Source: Litoreibacter arenae DSM 19593
GTDB lineage: Bacteria > Pseudomonadota > Alphaproteobacteria > Rhodobacterales > Rhodobacteraceae
Direction: 5' to 3'
DNA: 64,000 nt
Assembly (NCBI RefSeq): GCF_000442275.2
Contig: NZ_KE557314.1
Coordinates: 713,085 to 777,084, forward strand
Numbering within the stretch: the first letter of the stretch is position 1; every line of letters starts with the position of its first letter. Both the position numbers and the translations under genes were made by a program. The notes under the pieces are model-generated. The model had not been told where the DNA came from. It did no database searches and worked only from the letters and a program-made list of their open reading frames with translations. Positions 25,947 through 34,906 of the stretch are shown here, one piece after another.

Positions 25947-28018
25947 CGCGGTTTTCGAAGGTTCGGCGATTAAGCGTGATTTTGTGGACCTTGCGCCGTG
26001 AATTGCGAGCATTGCGGCAATACGGATCGCAGTCTCGCAGCCGAGCCGACCCGACTCGGTTTGTTGAAGCCCTAATCGAGCTCGGCCCTACATTCGTCAA
26101 ATTGGGCCAGATTCTCAGCACTCGGCCCGATATTCTGCCTGAAGAATACGTCGCTGCGCTGGAACGACTGCAAGAACGGGCTCCAGTGGTTCCACTGGAC
26201 GTCATCAAGGCAACCATCAAAACCGAACTTGGTGGCAAACTGGCTGATCACTTTGAGACATTCGAGTGCGACCCAGTCGCTTCAGCGTCGTTGGCACAAG
26301 TGCATCAGGCCACTTTGAAAGACGGCACCGTAGTCGCGGTCAAGGTTCAACGACCTGATATGGATGCATTGATCTCACGGGATATGGCGGCGCTAAGCTT
26401 CGGCATTACGATTTTAGCCAAAATTGTGCCCCGCAAGCTGCGTCGATCAAACCTGTCAGATTTTTTTGCTGAGTTCCGACGATACACCCTGAACGAGTTG
26501 GATTTCGCTGCCGAAGCCCAAACGATAGAAAGGTTTCGTCTGAATTTTGTCGGTCACGATACCGTAACAATCCCCAACACCTACCAAAAACTGACCACAC
26601 GGCGCGTTTTGACGATGGATTGGGTTGAAGGGCTGCACCTCGGCGATGCGGCTGCGATATTGACCGATGAAAAGAAAGACAAGTTGGTGAGCGGTCTGGT
26701 CAATATGCTGCTCAAGATGTTCGTGTCCGATGGCTTGTTCCATGCAGACCTGCACCCTGGCAACATCGTGTTTCATTCTGACGGGCGACTGACGCTGCTG
26801 GATTTTGGTATGTACGGCCAATTGGAGCCACCTCAGCAAGACCGCTTCATTCTCTATTGGATGGCCGTTGTTCAAGGACAGACGCGCCGTGCCTTCCATC
26901 ATTTTCGCGCTCAAACAGATGCATTACCTGACGCAGACGAGGCCGCTTTCTTCGACCAGTTCGCGAAGCTGGCAGAGGAATTTTATACCTCTCCCCTACG
27001 CGAAACGAGCCTTGCAAAGATATACTTGGAGATGATGCAGGCCGGGTATCAAACTGGGTTTGTTTTTCCCGCAAGTCTGATGTTGCACGCAAAGGCGCTG
27101 ACGACAGCGGAAGCCTTGTTGTTCGAACTGGCACCCGATGCGCGATTTGAACAGCTTTCGCGGCCATACATCGCTCGGGAATTTGCAGCGCGCGTGGCTT
27201 CCCCCAACAGATTGGCCAAACGCACGTCACAGATTTTGCCCGAGCTTCTGCTACTTGGCGAACTGCCGCCGCAAACCGCTATGGATGAGGACTGGGATTG
27301 GTCCACGACCAAGGCGCTGGCAAATGACCTTGCATCACAAATCGGGCTGACAAATGTTGACGGGGGGCGAACTATGCTACGCGATTTGGTGGAGCATCAT
27401 GCGCTGCCAATTCTACAGGCCACCAAACCCGCATTAAATGTGCCAGATATTCTGAAAGCGACATGGCGTCGTTATGATGAATTGGAGCGCAATCTACGCG
27501 TAGCAGAAACGACGGGTGCGATGATCACAACCCATCTCGCCGCGCTCACTCTGGCGATTTACGAAAGTTTGGTCGCACAGGGTCAGAGCCCCGAAGAGGC
27601 GCACGGTTTCGTGTATCAAATTTGCTGGTCGATCTACAAGCCCGTGTCAGAACTGCCACTTATGCTGGCCAAGACACTGTCCGCTGATCCAACCAAACAG
27701 ATGCGTATCGCGACTAACGTCTTCCGAAAATTCCCGTTTGGTGACCCGGCGTATGGATGGCGAGACATCGACACCGACCCGAATACCGTAGGTTTTGACT
27801 GCACAAAGTGCCCAGTTGCATCGTTCTTCAAACAACATGACGCCAGCGATCTGTGCGTGAAGACTTGGTGCGCATTGGACTACCCGCTGGCGCAAAAATG
27901 GGGCGGTAAACTGGAGCGGACGAGCACCATCGCAATGGGCGATGACCACTGTGATTTTCGCTGGAATATGGATCCGGCCCGACCACATCAGCAAAACAAT
28001 ACAAAGGCCGAAAAATGA
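25907..28018 (+). CDS. ABC1/UbiB-type kinase-like protein fused to an ATC-hydrolase-like domain
   Basis: 703 aa. The start is uncertain: TTG at 25907, with TTG 25913 also possible; no early ATG exists. The N-terminal part (about residues 25-430) is an ABC1/UbiB atypical kinase: F-V-K-L-G-Q-I-L-S-T-R-P, V-A-V-K-V-Q-R-P, H-A-D-L-H-P-G-N and L-L-D-F-G. The C-terminal part (about 530-690) resembles L-2-amino-thiazoline-4-carboxylic acid hydrolase: F-D-C-T-K-C-P-V-A-S-F-F, C-A-L-D-Y-P-L-A, G-G-K-L-E-R-T, and H-C-D-F-R-W. It overlaps the APC permease gene by 4 nt (ATGA). Both domain calls come from motifs; the joint function is unknown. Confidence 0.78.
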   Translation: MSLLHPTLWVGHLTRFSKVRRLSVILWTLRRELRALRQYGSQSRSRADPTRFVEALIELGPTFVKLGQILSTRPDILPEEYVAALERLQERAPVVPLDVIKATIKTELGGKLADHFETFECDPVASASLAQVHQATLKDGTVVAVKVQRPDMDALISRDMAALSFGITILAKIVPRKLRRSNLSDFFAEFRRYTLNELDFAAEAQTIERFRLNFVGHDTVTIPNTYQKLTTRRVLTMDWVEGLHLGDAAAILTDEKKDKLVSGLVNMLLKMFVSDGLFHADLHPGNIVFHSDGRLTLLDFGMYGQLEPPQQDRFILYWMAVVQGQTRRAFHHFRAQTDALPDADEAAFFDQFAKLAEEFYTSPLRETSLAKIYLEMMQAGYQTGFVFPASLMLHAKALTTAEALLFELAPDARFEQLSRPYIAREFAARVASPNRLAKRTSQILPELLLLGELPPQTAMDEDWDWSTTKALANDLASQIGLTNVDGGRTMLRDLVEHHALPILQATKPALNVPDILKATWRRYDELERNLRVAETTGAMITTHLAALTLAIYESLVAQGQSPEEAHGFVYQICWSIYKPVSELPLMLAKTLSADPTKQMRIATNVFRKFPFGDPAYGWRDIDTDPNTVGFDCTKCPVASFFKQHDASDLCVKTWCALDYPLAQKWGGKLERTSTIAMGDDHCDFRWNMDPARPHQQNNTKAEK

Positions 28019-29340
28019 CACACTCTCATGGCGATGAGGATTCCAATAAAGACTCGATCAGCCTCTTCGGCGCTGTGGGCATGGGCACCGGGGTAATGAT
28101 TGGGGCGGGAATTTTCGCGCTGACCGGGCAGATCGCTCAATTAGCGGGTCCCTACTTTGCCCTGTCCTTTGTATTGGGTGCGATCATCACATCTTTTAGT
28201 GCCTACAGCTACATCAAGATGTCCGATGCATGGCCGTCCTCAGGCGGGATCGCGATGATCCTGCAAAAGGCATATGGGCCCGGCGCGATTGCAGCCGCTG
28301 CCTCACTTTTAATGGCGCTCTCGATGGTCATCTCTGAAAGTCTCGTTGCACGAACATTTGCGACGTATGTCTTGCGTCCGTTCGATATTTCAGGGGGCCC
28401 ATTAGTCCCGATCTTGGCGGTCGGAGTGATCCTGTTTGCATTTCTTGTGAACATATCAGGCAACAGGTCCATTGGCCTGCTGTCGATCATCATGGCGGTG
28501 ATAAAGATCGGCGGGATCGCATTATTCGGCATCGTGGCTCTCTGGTCCGGTGGATTCAGTCTTCCAGAGGCCAGCGACAATGTCAGCGGATTTAGTACAA
28601 CGGGCTTTGTGGCGTCTGTGGCTCTATCGATCCTCGCGTTCAAGGGCTTTACTACAATTACAAACAGCGGCGGCGAGATCACCGATCCACACCGAAATGT
28701 TGGTCGAACCATCATGATCTCTATTGCGATCTGCATTATGATTTACCTGCTGGTAGCTCTAGCGGTTGGTTCCAACCTGACGATTGATGAGATTGTTGAA
28801 TCAAAAGACTATTCGCTCGCCGAAGCGGCTGAACCGGCCTTCGGTCGGGCAGGTTTTTATTTCACTGTCGTACTTGCGGTCGTCGCAACGGCATCAGGTG
28901 TTTTGGCCAGTGTCTTTGCCGTTTCACGTATGCTGGCGATGCTGACCAAAATGAAAATGATCCCTCACAGTCATTTTGGTATGTCAGGCCCAATTCGCAG
29001 CCATACGTTGGTTTACACTGTGGTCCTTGCATCAACGCTGGCCGTCTTTTTCGACCTGAGCCGTATCGCTTCCCTTGGCGCATTTTTCTATCTGATTATG
29101 GATATGTTAGTGCATTGGGGAGTGTTTCGGCACCTGCGCAAAGAAATCGGCGCAAGCGGAGCGATATTGCTGTGCGCCCTGGGATTTGACGCGATTGTTC
29201 TTGTAGCGTTCGCAACGATGAAACTGAGATCTGATCCCATGATCGTGCTTTATGCAGTCATCGCAATCACAGCTGTCTTCGCTTATGAGCGGACATATCT
29301 GTCGCATTGGACCGTCCCACAGGACGATGGCGGGGATTAG
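28015..29340 (+). CDS. APC-superfamily amino acid permease
   Basis: 441 aa with about 12 hydrophobic segments. The N-terminal G-M-G-T-G-V-M-I-G-A-G-I-F-A-L-T-G is the APC signature around TM1, and a conserved F-K-G-F-T-T-I-T-N-S-G-G-E-I lies in TM6. A His/acidic N-terminal tail (T-H-S-H-G-D-E-D) precedes it. It is translationally coupled to the ABC1-kinase/ATC-hydrolase gene, so it may import the substrate of that enzyme (for example a cysteine-related thiazoline); this is inference. Confidence 0.85.
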   Translation: MTHSHGDEDSNKDSISLFGAVGMGTGVMIGAGIFALTGQIAQLAGPYFALSFVLGAIITSFSAYSYIKMSDAWPSSGGIAMILQKAYGPGAIAAAASLLMALSMVISESLVARTFATYVLRPFDISGGPLVPILAVGVILFAFLVNISGNRSIGLLSIIMAVIKIGGIALFGIVALWSGGFSLPEASDNVSGFSTTGFVASVALSILAFKGFTTITNSGGEITDPHRNVGRTIMISIAICIMIYLLVALAVGSNLTIDEIVESKDYSLAEAAEPAFGRAGFYFTVVLAVVATASGVLASVFAVSRMLAMLTKMKMIPHSHFGMSGPIRSHTLVYTVVLASTLAVFFDLSRIASLGAFFYLIMDMLVHWGVFRHLRKEIGASGAILLCALGFDAIVLVAFATMKLRSDPMIVLYAVIAITAVFAYERTYLSHWTVPQDDGGD

Positions 29341-29570
29341 CGGCACGCATCTTATATAGTAGGGATTATTGATGTCCTGAGTAGAATTATTCCATATGCG
29401 CGCTTGTGTGAACCTGAGCTAGAGGTTGTGGAATCGCAGGGCCGAACATCTGTCGCGACAAGGCCTGCGGCGCTCATAGTATCTGGCTTTTAGATGACAT
29501 TGAGCTTGGATTCGACCACATTCAATTGACGAGGCAGAACCCAAGTTGGGCTTCGAAGTCGGAGCGTTTT

Positions 29571-29846
29571 TCACATGCCCTGTAATTTCCTTAGACCGAC
29601 GGAAAGGCTTCGCAGCTCCGCAAATTCTTTCCCTCGTAGACCATGCTTGAAGTTGGGGTGATGCGCCCCCGATGAAGCACCGCCTCGTGCGCCATGCATG
29701 CGGCATACACTCCAACCCTTAACAGCAGGAGCTCGACAGCGCAGCTTGGTCGATTTCGCCGTTGCTGCGCATCGAAGTGCGCTGTGTGCCCTTTGCATGG
29801 GGTTACCGTCATTATCCACCATTTGCCCCTGCGGGTTTAACGTCAC
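29571..29846 (-). CDS. small Cys/His mobile-element protein (HGGxSTG-like)
   Basis: 91 aa. The centre has C-x10-C spaced residues (L-R-C-R-A-P, S-V-C-R-M-H) followed by H-G-A-R-G-G-A-S-S-G-A-H-H-P-N-F-K-H-G, the hallmark of a small protein family common in alphaproteobacterial integrated elements and prophages. Its start overlaps the end of the gene at 29812-30435, the usual partner in such modules. Biochemical function is unknown. Confidence 0.7.
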   Translation of the reverse strand: MTLNPQGQMVDNDGNPMQRAHSALRCAATAKSTKLRCRAPAVKGWSVCRMHGARGGASSGAHHPNFKHGLRGKEFAELRSLSVGLRKLQGM

Positions 29847-30435
29847 CCACTATCGCCTGTCCGCCTGCGTTAACAGTCACGTGCTCTACGCGAATTGTTT
29901 GTGACGGGCCTTTGCGATATCTCTTCAACGCCTCAAGTTGGGTGACGAAGGTACGACCAAGTCGGTTCGTGATCCTGTCATATGACTCTCGTGCTTGGTC
30001 GCTCTTGGCATTCAATGAGCTTCCCGCACTAGTCATCATGGCTGCGTGTGTGATGGCCATTTGTGTGACAAGCATTGCTTCAATCGCATCGTTAGGCTCC
30101 AACTCAGCTCCCATTGATAGAACAAAGGACCGATAATGAGCACCTGCTTCGCCAAGGCCTTGAAGAGCGCTGATTAGAAGTCCGCGAGCTGCGGTCGAGC
30201 TCTTCACGCCATACATCGACTGCAATTCCATCTCATCTGGTAAGTGGTCTGCGATCTGGGATGTCGTCAGGTTGCCAAAATCAGGTGTGCATCTCTGTTC
30301 ACTAGTGCGGCTGGGTCCAACAGACGCGCCGGAGTTTCTTGCGGTAGTCGACACTTTGCTCATCGATGCTGACCGGCAAGCCGGAGTATTTCCACCTTCT
30401 AGATCGTCAGGCTTACGGTCTGTTTCCTTGTTCAT
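29812..30435 (-). CDS. conserved mobile-element protein, unknown function
   Basis: About 207 aa from ATG 30435, which has GGAGAG at SD distance; a longer in-frame start at 30537 is possible. The N-terminal 60 residues are polar and low complexity. The folded part has M-L-V-T-Q-M-A-I-T-H-A-A-M and ends with R-V-E-H-V-T-V-N-A-G-G-Q-A-I-V-G-D-V, a C-terminal motif I associate with element proteins encoded next to HGG-type genes. The overlap with that gene supports a conserved pair. Its role is unknown. Confidence 0.65.
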   Translation of the reverse strand: MNKETDRKPDDLEGGNTPACRSASMSKVSTTARNSGASVGPSRTSEQRCTPDFGNLTTSQIADHLPDEMELQSMYGVKSSTAARGLLISALQGLGEAGAHYRSFVLSMGAELEPNDAIEAMLVTQMAITHAAMMTSAGSSLNAKSDQARESYDRITNRLGRTFVTQLEALKRYRKGPSQTIRVEHVTVNAGGQAIVGDVKPAGANGG

Positions 30436-30568
30436 TTCATATCTCTCCAATCGCCAATTTTTTGCGTCTAGCTTGCTATTTGTCCACGTTCCGGAGACTG
30501 GATTCAAAGCTCTAATGGACTCTTCAATATATGCCACTCAAGATTGGTTCATGAGCGAGCTTCATCAC

Positions 30569-31546
30569 TCATAGTGACAGACCTGCGGCCAAACATTTCT
30601 TCCGGGTAACCAATCCCAATTCTAACAACTTATGCACAACATCAGACGAGCAAGTGCGACCAAGACCAGATCCCTCATTGATCCATTTCGCCCAATTTTG
30701 CAGTACAACAGCTTCTGTAACGCCATTGTGCTGAGGTGTAGGGACTTCCGAAAAATCTTTCTCAGACAACCAGTTCTCAGGGAGCTTTATGAACCGGGTT
30801 TCAACCCCTTTTTGCTCAAAGGCATATGCCGCTGCTGCATCGATGATTGCATCTGGAGATACTCCTGCCGCAATCGAGGAAGCCAAAGTGGCTTTGACTT
30901 TTTTGACATTGCCTTCGCGAGGGTAGGCATTGGTAAAGCGCTCAAGAATACTGAACATCGGTTCGATTGTTTCGCAACGCAACTTGCTTTTGCAATCTGC
31001 TATTGAACTGGATTTAGGAACTGTGATGGGTGGGTGATTCTGCCTACCAGTATGCGGTAAATTTTCCCGGTCTATGTTGGAATTCTTCCCACCATCACAC
31101 GCCGAGCCGGTAGATTCTCTTACCTCTGCTTCAGTCTGGGTTTTCTGACTATTGATCGCAGACTCACCATTAGCGCGAGTCGTATTGCTTAGCTTTCCAT
31201 CCCGACGTCTTGCTCCATCCAGCATAGCTTGACGTATCAACTGATACTCAGTCGCGAGTCCTTTGTACCTTCCACTTCTGATCTCAAAGTACTGCCGAAA
31301 TGAGGGGCTTTTCTTCACGTTGCGGCGCAGGGTATCTACTGAAATTCCGGCACAACTCGCAAGCTCCACGTCAGTTCGAAAGCACCACCCAGATTTGCCA
31401 TCAAGCAGTGCAGTAATTATGACTAGCGCGACCTTGGTCGCCGAGGGCGATAAATTTTCGTCTAGCGCCATGTTGTGGATGATTTGGAGCTTCAAATCGG
31501 ATAGTTTGTAGTTTTCACTTGAGACTAAAGTAGCTGATTGAGACAT
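30569..31546 (-). CDS. helix-turn-helix protein, possible element replication or regulatory protein
   Basis: 325 aa. The N-terminal region (about residues 15-100) has a winged-HTH pattern (L-S-P-S-A-T-K-V-A-L-V-I, then E-L-A-S-C-A-G-I-S-V-D-T-L-R-R-N-V), as in replication-initiator-like or primosomal HTH proteins of integrated elements. A polar linker (about 125-190) leads to a helical C-terminal domain. It starts 5 nt after the AlpA-like gene stop, so the two are cotranscribed. A replication role is inferred from family resemblance only. Confidence 0.65.
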   Translation of the reverse strand: MSQSATLVSSENYKLSDLKLQIIHNMALDENLSPSATKVALVIITALLDGKSGWCFRTDVELASCAGISVDTLRRNVKKSPSFRQYFEIRSGRYKGLATEYQLIRQAMLDGARRRDGKLSNTTRANGESAINSQKTQTEAEVRESTGSACDGGKNSNIDRENLPHTGRQNHPPITVPKSSSIADCKSKLRCETIEPMFSILERFTNAYPREGNVKKVKATLASSIAAGVSPDAIIDAAAAYAFEQKGVETRFIKLPENWLSEKDFSEVPTPQHNGVTEAVVLQNWAKWINEGSGLGRTCSSDVVHKLLELGLVTRKKCLAAGLSL

Positions 31547-31550
31547 GAAC

Positions 31551-31739
31551 CTAGCTCCCCTCGTTCGGTTTGGGGGCTAGTTTCTTCAATGCAGCAAAGA
31601 CCAGATGATCCGGGAAGTAGTTGATCCCGCCGATCTTGGTTGGTGTTGGTAAGCGGCCAGCCTGAATGTCCCGATAAATTGTCGTGCGACCTCGACCACC
31701 AAGCATCTGGCGTAGTTGTTCCATAGTAAAATATCGCAT
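31551..31739 (-). CDS. AlpA-like excisionase/regulator
   Basis: 62 aa from ATG 31739 (GGAG upstream); a TTG at 31823 would add 28 residues and overlap the preceding stop. The sequence is a compact MerR-like HTH: Y-F-T-M-E-Q-L-R-Q-M-L, R-T-T-I-Y-R-D-I-Q-A-G-R-L-P-T-P-T-K-I-G-G, then an F-P-D turn, as in AlpA/Xis proteins. These act as excision factors or activators of the integrase in P4-like elements, which fits the tyrosine integrase 1.3 kb upstream. Confidence 0.82.
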   Translation of the reverse strand: MRYFTMEQLRQMLGGRGRTTIYRDIQAGRLPTPTKIGGINYFPDHLVFAALKKLAPKPNEGS

Positions 31740-31819
31740 GTCACGGTACTCCGATTTGTTTCGTGGTGACCACCGTGACAGTTCAATTTGTTTGGGCCGA
31801 ACGCTCAAACAGCTTTTTT

Positions 31820-32935
31820 TCAACTATTTGCCTCATAATAAATCGCTCGAATTCGCGAGAGGCTCAACTCAAACCTATGCTCTATCTCCACTTTTCGTGC
31901 AGCGTTTGTCACACTGAGACCGGCCGCTACATGTTTATCCATCAAGTTCAGTATTTCTTGATCTCGTCGTTCGTTGTCTTTTCGACGTTTACTGTTGTTC
32001 TCAATAAGTGGCTTTTCTTGCTTCTTTTTGCCCTGCGCCAGTTTCAGTAAGTAGTGATCCTCAAGCGCGTGCAAATGGTACCCGATAGAGCAGGAAAGCT
32101 CGGTAGCCTCCATCATATGCGCAGAAACGTTTTCAGGGCTCCACATCTCCTCGTTGCTGCAAACAGGCGGCAAGAGACTGAGCTGCATCTTCAACGTCCT
32201 GACAGCCAACAAGATATTTGCAGCGTGGAAAACAATTGTACCGACCCATTTTGGGTTTTCATCTGCGATTTCAGCCAAAGAGTATGCGTTCGCTTCCCGT
32301 TCGTCTGCTCCCACCCAAACGCCATCGCGATGTTGATCGGAGCACAAGTCTTTGGCCCTTGTTTTTGGCTTCTCACCCATCCTCACAAAAGTCTTCTCGA
32401 AGTTCAGCTTATGTGGCTTTCTAGCATGCCGTTGAAAGATAACACCTTCTCTTTCGATAGCTTTGATCGCTCTCTCCTCAGCGGCAATTAACCACTCGTA
32501 GTTAAGCTCGTCGGGTAGACCGGCATTCAGGGTTTCCAGATTTATTGCTGCCCACTTTAGCTGGAATAACTTAAAACTCTCATCTCCGCCGCGGGCTTCT
32601 GACTGGCGGGCCAAGTAGCCGTCCATCGGCTCGCCGCTATCAGGACCTTTAGTGGCACTAAACTCCTTGGAGATTTCTCGAAGTGATCTGTCATACAAAC
32701 CGCGGCGGATATGCTGCAGTAATTTTGGTTCATCCCGAAGTGTTGCCCGTCGGTTGGACCCCAGAGGGCCGTCACCTCCCAAAGGTACATGTACCGTTGG
32801 GACTACCAACTCCAAAATTCTTTTCAGTTCAGAGATTTCTGATTGATCTCCACATCCGAGGAAATCCTCGGCAGAAATATGCTCCCAAAATCCATATTTT
32901 GCCCATCCACGCCATTCATACATCGCTATTCTCAC
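31820..32935 (-). CDS. hypothetical protein of the integrated element
   Basis: 371 aa, mostly helical and charged. The centre (about residues 215-300) has a helical segment with A-D-E-R-E-A-N-A-Y-S-L-A-E-I, and the C-terminal 70 residues are Lys/Arg/Glu-rich (Q-G-K-K-K-Q-E-K, K-R-R-K-D-N-E-R-R-D), ending with an HTH-like stretch (G-L-S-V-T-N-A-A-R-K-V). No family is recognised. It is the first gene of the minus-strand module downstream of the integrase. Confidence 0.6.
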   Translation of the reverse strand: MRIAMYEWRGWAKYGFWEHISAEDFLGCGDQSEISELKRILELVVPTVHVPLGGDGPLGSNRRATLRDEPKLLQHIRRGLYDRSLREISKEFSATKGPDSGEPMDGYLARQSEARGGDESFKLFQLKWAAINLETLNAGLPDELNYEWLIAAEERAIKAIEREGVIFQRHARKPHKLNFEKTFVRMGEKPKTRAKDLCSDQHRDGVWVGADEREANAYSLAEIADENPKWVGTIVFHAANILLAVRTLKMQLSLLPPVCSNEEMWSPENVSAHMMEATELSCSIGYHLHALEDHYLLKLAQGKKKQEKPLIENNSKRRKDNERRDQEILNLMDKHVAAGLSVTNAARKVEIEHRFELSLSRIRAIYYEANS

Positions 32936-33088
32936 ACACAGTTTAGTTATACTGAGGTCTTGGTTAGATCAATTTAACATCGCTCAAGGCAAGGTCGTTG
33001 CCTTACTATTTCAGAACGCAGTGTGATCAAACTGACTCATCTGGGATACGGTTGCCCAGCGCTGCAACCTTTGGCGTTTCCAAATTCA

Positions 33089-34279
33089 CTAAGTAGCTGC
33101 ATTTAATTGCTCGGGGGTCGACTTTCCCACGCAATGCGCCGACCAAGCTTTCATAAGGATGCGCCTCTTTTCGAGAAGGTCGGTGCGGCGATAGGCTCGT
33201 TCAACACTACTACCTACCACGTGGCCCAAACAGGTTTCAGCCACGTCGCGAGATACATCGGTTGCCTCAGCACACCATGTTCTAAAACTTGATCGAAAAC
33301 CGTGTGGGCGCGCAGTCATGCCGTTTCTCTCCATAAAGCGGCTCATGGTAGCGTCAGAAATGACACCTCTTCGAACGCTGGGAAACAAATACTTATCACG
33401 TTCGAATTTAGTGGCTTCCTCAATGACTGCCAGAGCTTCCTCAGATAAAGGAACACGGAAATCAGCTGTCGCATACCTCCTCCCTTTCATGGCCTCGCCT
33501 GGGATGGTCCAAACATCCTTCTCGATTTGATCAATGGTCAAGAACCGTAAAGGTCCAGACCGAACCGCAGTAAGAATCAAAAGTCGTAGGGCTAATTGCG
33601 TAATCGTGCCGTCGCTTAGCTCTTGATAGAAGGTGGGAACCTCTTGCCACGACAATGCGGGAACATTTTTGGGCCTGTGCCTCGTCTTACCCAATAAGGC
33701 CTTCGCTTTCTCTACGGCTTGAAGATCGACGATTAAGCCCAGCGCTGCAGCATGCTTTAAACAAATGCCGAGTCGGTTCATAGCTTTACGGGCGGTATCT
33801 GCTTTTGTGTGCCAGATTGGAGCTAGGGTATCTCGAATGTCACGCTGATCAATGTCAGCAACGGGGATCTTGCCGAGTTTGGGAAGAACATGAAGCTGGA
33901 GAGGAGACATCCATCGCCCCGCCTTGCCGTCGCCCCTTAAGTCAGCTTTACGGCTTTCAAATGCGTCTTCCACAATGTCGCGCAACAGGTGAATATCTCT
34001 GGTTGCATCTCGCTTTTCGCGCTCACGCTCCTTTATCGGGTCTAAGCCGCGTTGTACGATTGCTCTATTCGCGGCTGCTTTCGCACGAGCATCTTTGAGG
34101 CTAACCTGTGACAAAGGTCCTAAGCCCATTTCTCTCCGCCTTCCATGAACTGTAACGCGCAGAAACCATTGCGCTCCACCGTCACTGCGCTTGTGTAGCC
34201 AGAGACCCCCACCGTCTGAGTACTTGCCTGGTGCGCTCTTCTTGATCCCTAAAACTGTAAGCTTGTGAATGGCCGCCAT
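33089..34279 (-). CDS. int: tyrosine-type integrase with DUF4102 N-terminus
   Basis: 396 aa from ATG 34279; an upstream ATG at 34348 would add a hydrophobic 23-residue tail and is less likely. The N-terminus has the DUF4102 arm-binding pattern (G-K-Y-S-D-G-G-G-L-W-L), followed by the core-binding domain and a catalytic domain with R in T-A-V-R-S-G, H-G-F-R-S-S-F, G-H-V-V-G-S and the nucleophile region A-Y-R-R-T-D-L-L. All catalytic residues appear present, so it is probably active. Such integrases usually insert at tRNA or tmRNA 3' ends. Confidence 0.92.
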   Translation of the reverse strand: MAAIHKLTVLGIKKSAPGKYSDGGGLWLHKRSDGGAQWFLRVTVHGRRREMGLGPLSQVSLKDARAKAAANRAIVQRGLDPIKEREREKRDATRDIHLLRDIVEDAFESRKADLRGDGKAGRWMSPLQLHVLPKLGKIPVADIDQRDIRDTLAPIWHTKADTARKAMNRLGICLKHAAALGLIVDLQAVEKAKALLGKTRHRPKNVPALSWQEVPTFYQELSDGTITQLALRLLILTAVRSGPLRFLTIDQIEKDVWTIPGEAMKGRRYATADFRVPLSEEALAVIEEATKFERDKYLFPSVRRGVISDATMSRFMERNGMTARPHGFRSSFRTWCAEATDVSRDVAETCLGHVVGSSVERAYRRTDLLEKRRILMKAWSAHCVGKSTPEQLNAAT

Positions 34280-34422
34280 CTCTGTCCACCTTTGTATCCA
34301 CCCACAAATATAGAACAGGAGGAAGCATATTGAAATGCCTTGGAACAACTAAGTAATTGTAAAGATAGAGTTTGAGTGCAAACTAGGTCAGAATGAAACA
34401 GGATGAATAGCCAAAGCAATGC

Positions 34423-34437
34423 CTCTCCTGGGCACCA
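34423..34437 (+). repeat. putative attachment site (tRNA 3'-end-like)
   Basis: CTCTCCTGGGCACCA looks like the end of a T-arm plus a 7-nt acceptor strand, discriminator A and CCA. The rest of a tRNA (the matching GCCCAGG 5' acceptor strand) is not found to its left, so it would be one att copy, with the tRNA gene at the element's other end outside the window. It lies 144 bp upstream of the integrase start. Confidence 0.45.
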
Positions 34438-34670
34438 AAATCAAGCAGAAAACCCGAGAAACTTTGATTTTCTGAGCATCTTTGATTTGCCGCCGACCGA
34501 ACCAGAGGCCCGCATTATGCGGGTGCAGATCTCCGTCAGCCGCCGCCCGTAGTATTTCAGCCTATTGCTTGTGGCCCCGTCGAGCGGTGCCTTTCGATCA
34601 AGACTGTCGATAACAGCGAACGAACCGCGCCTTTGACCTCTTCAATGTCGTCAAGACCGCATCGAAGTCA

Positions 34671-34751
34671 TGTAGGGCCATCCGCGATCTCCCGCACAGT
34701 CTTGTCATCACGCAGCGCTTTCAATGCCACCTGGGCCTTGAACTGATCTGC
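34671..34751 (-). mobile_element. remnant of an IS3-family transposase orfA
   Basis: Minus-strand residues D-Q-F-K-A-Q-V-A-L-K-A-L-R-D-D-K-T-V-R-E-I-A match the start of IS3-family OrfA (F-K-A-x-V-A-L-E-A-L-x-x-x-K-T-V-x-E-I-A). A stop follows before the HTH motif is complete and no OrfB or terminal inverted repeats are seen, so this is a decayed fragment. Confidence 0.65.
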
Positions 34752-34906
34752 CCGCAACGTCGGCAACTCCTCGCAAAAGACACGCGGTTTCGTGGAACCA
34801 CGGCTATACCTTGAGCTATAATTGGCCGATCCCCGCGGTTCTGCACCAGAATCATGCAAAATCGTGCTATGGTTGAGTCAGACTTTCTGGATCTTGGACT
34901 ATTTTC

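Larger units (their letters stand above)
34280..34906. other. intergenic region: att-like site, palindrome and IS3 remnant
   Basis: No intact gene. From left to right it holds a tRNA-3'-end-like sequence (34423-34437), a 15-bp perfect palindrome CCCGCATTATGCGGG (34509-34523), the IS3 orfA remnant (34671-34751), and the upstream region of the giant-protein operon. This is the transition from the lower-GC element to the GC-rich right part. Confidence 0.6.

Noticed and set aside
30569-31546. RepC-type plasmid initiator and replication origin
   Set aside because: The protein has an HTH start but no RepC-specific features, no repAB genes and no iterons are seen; an integrated element fits better.
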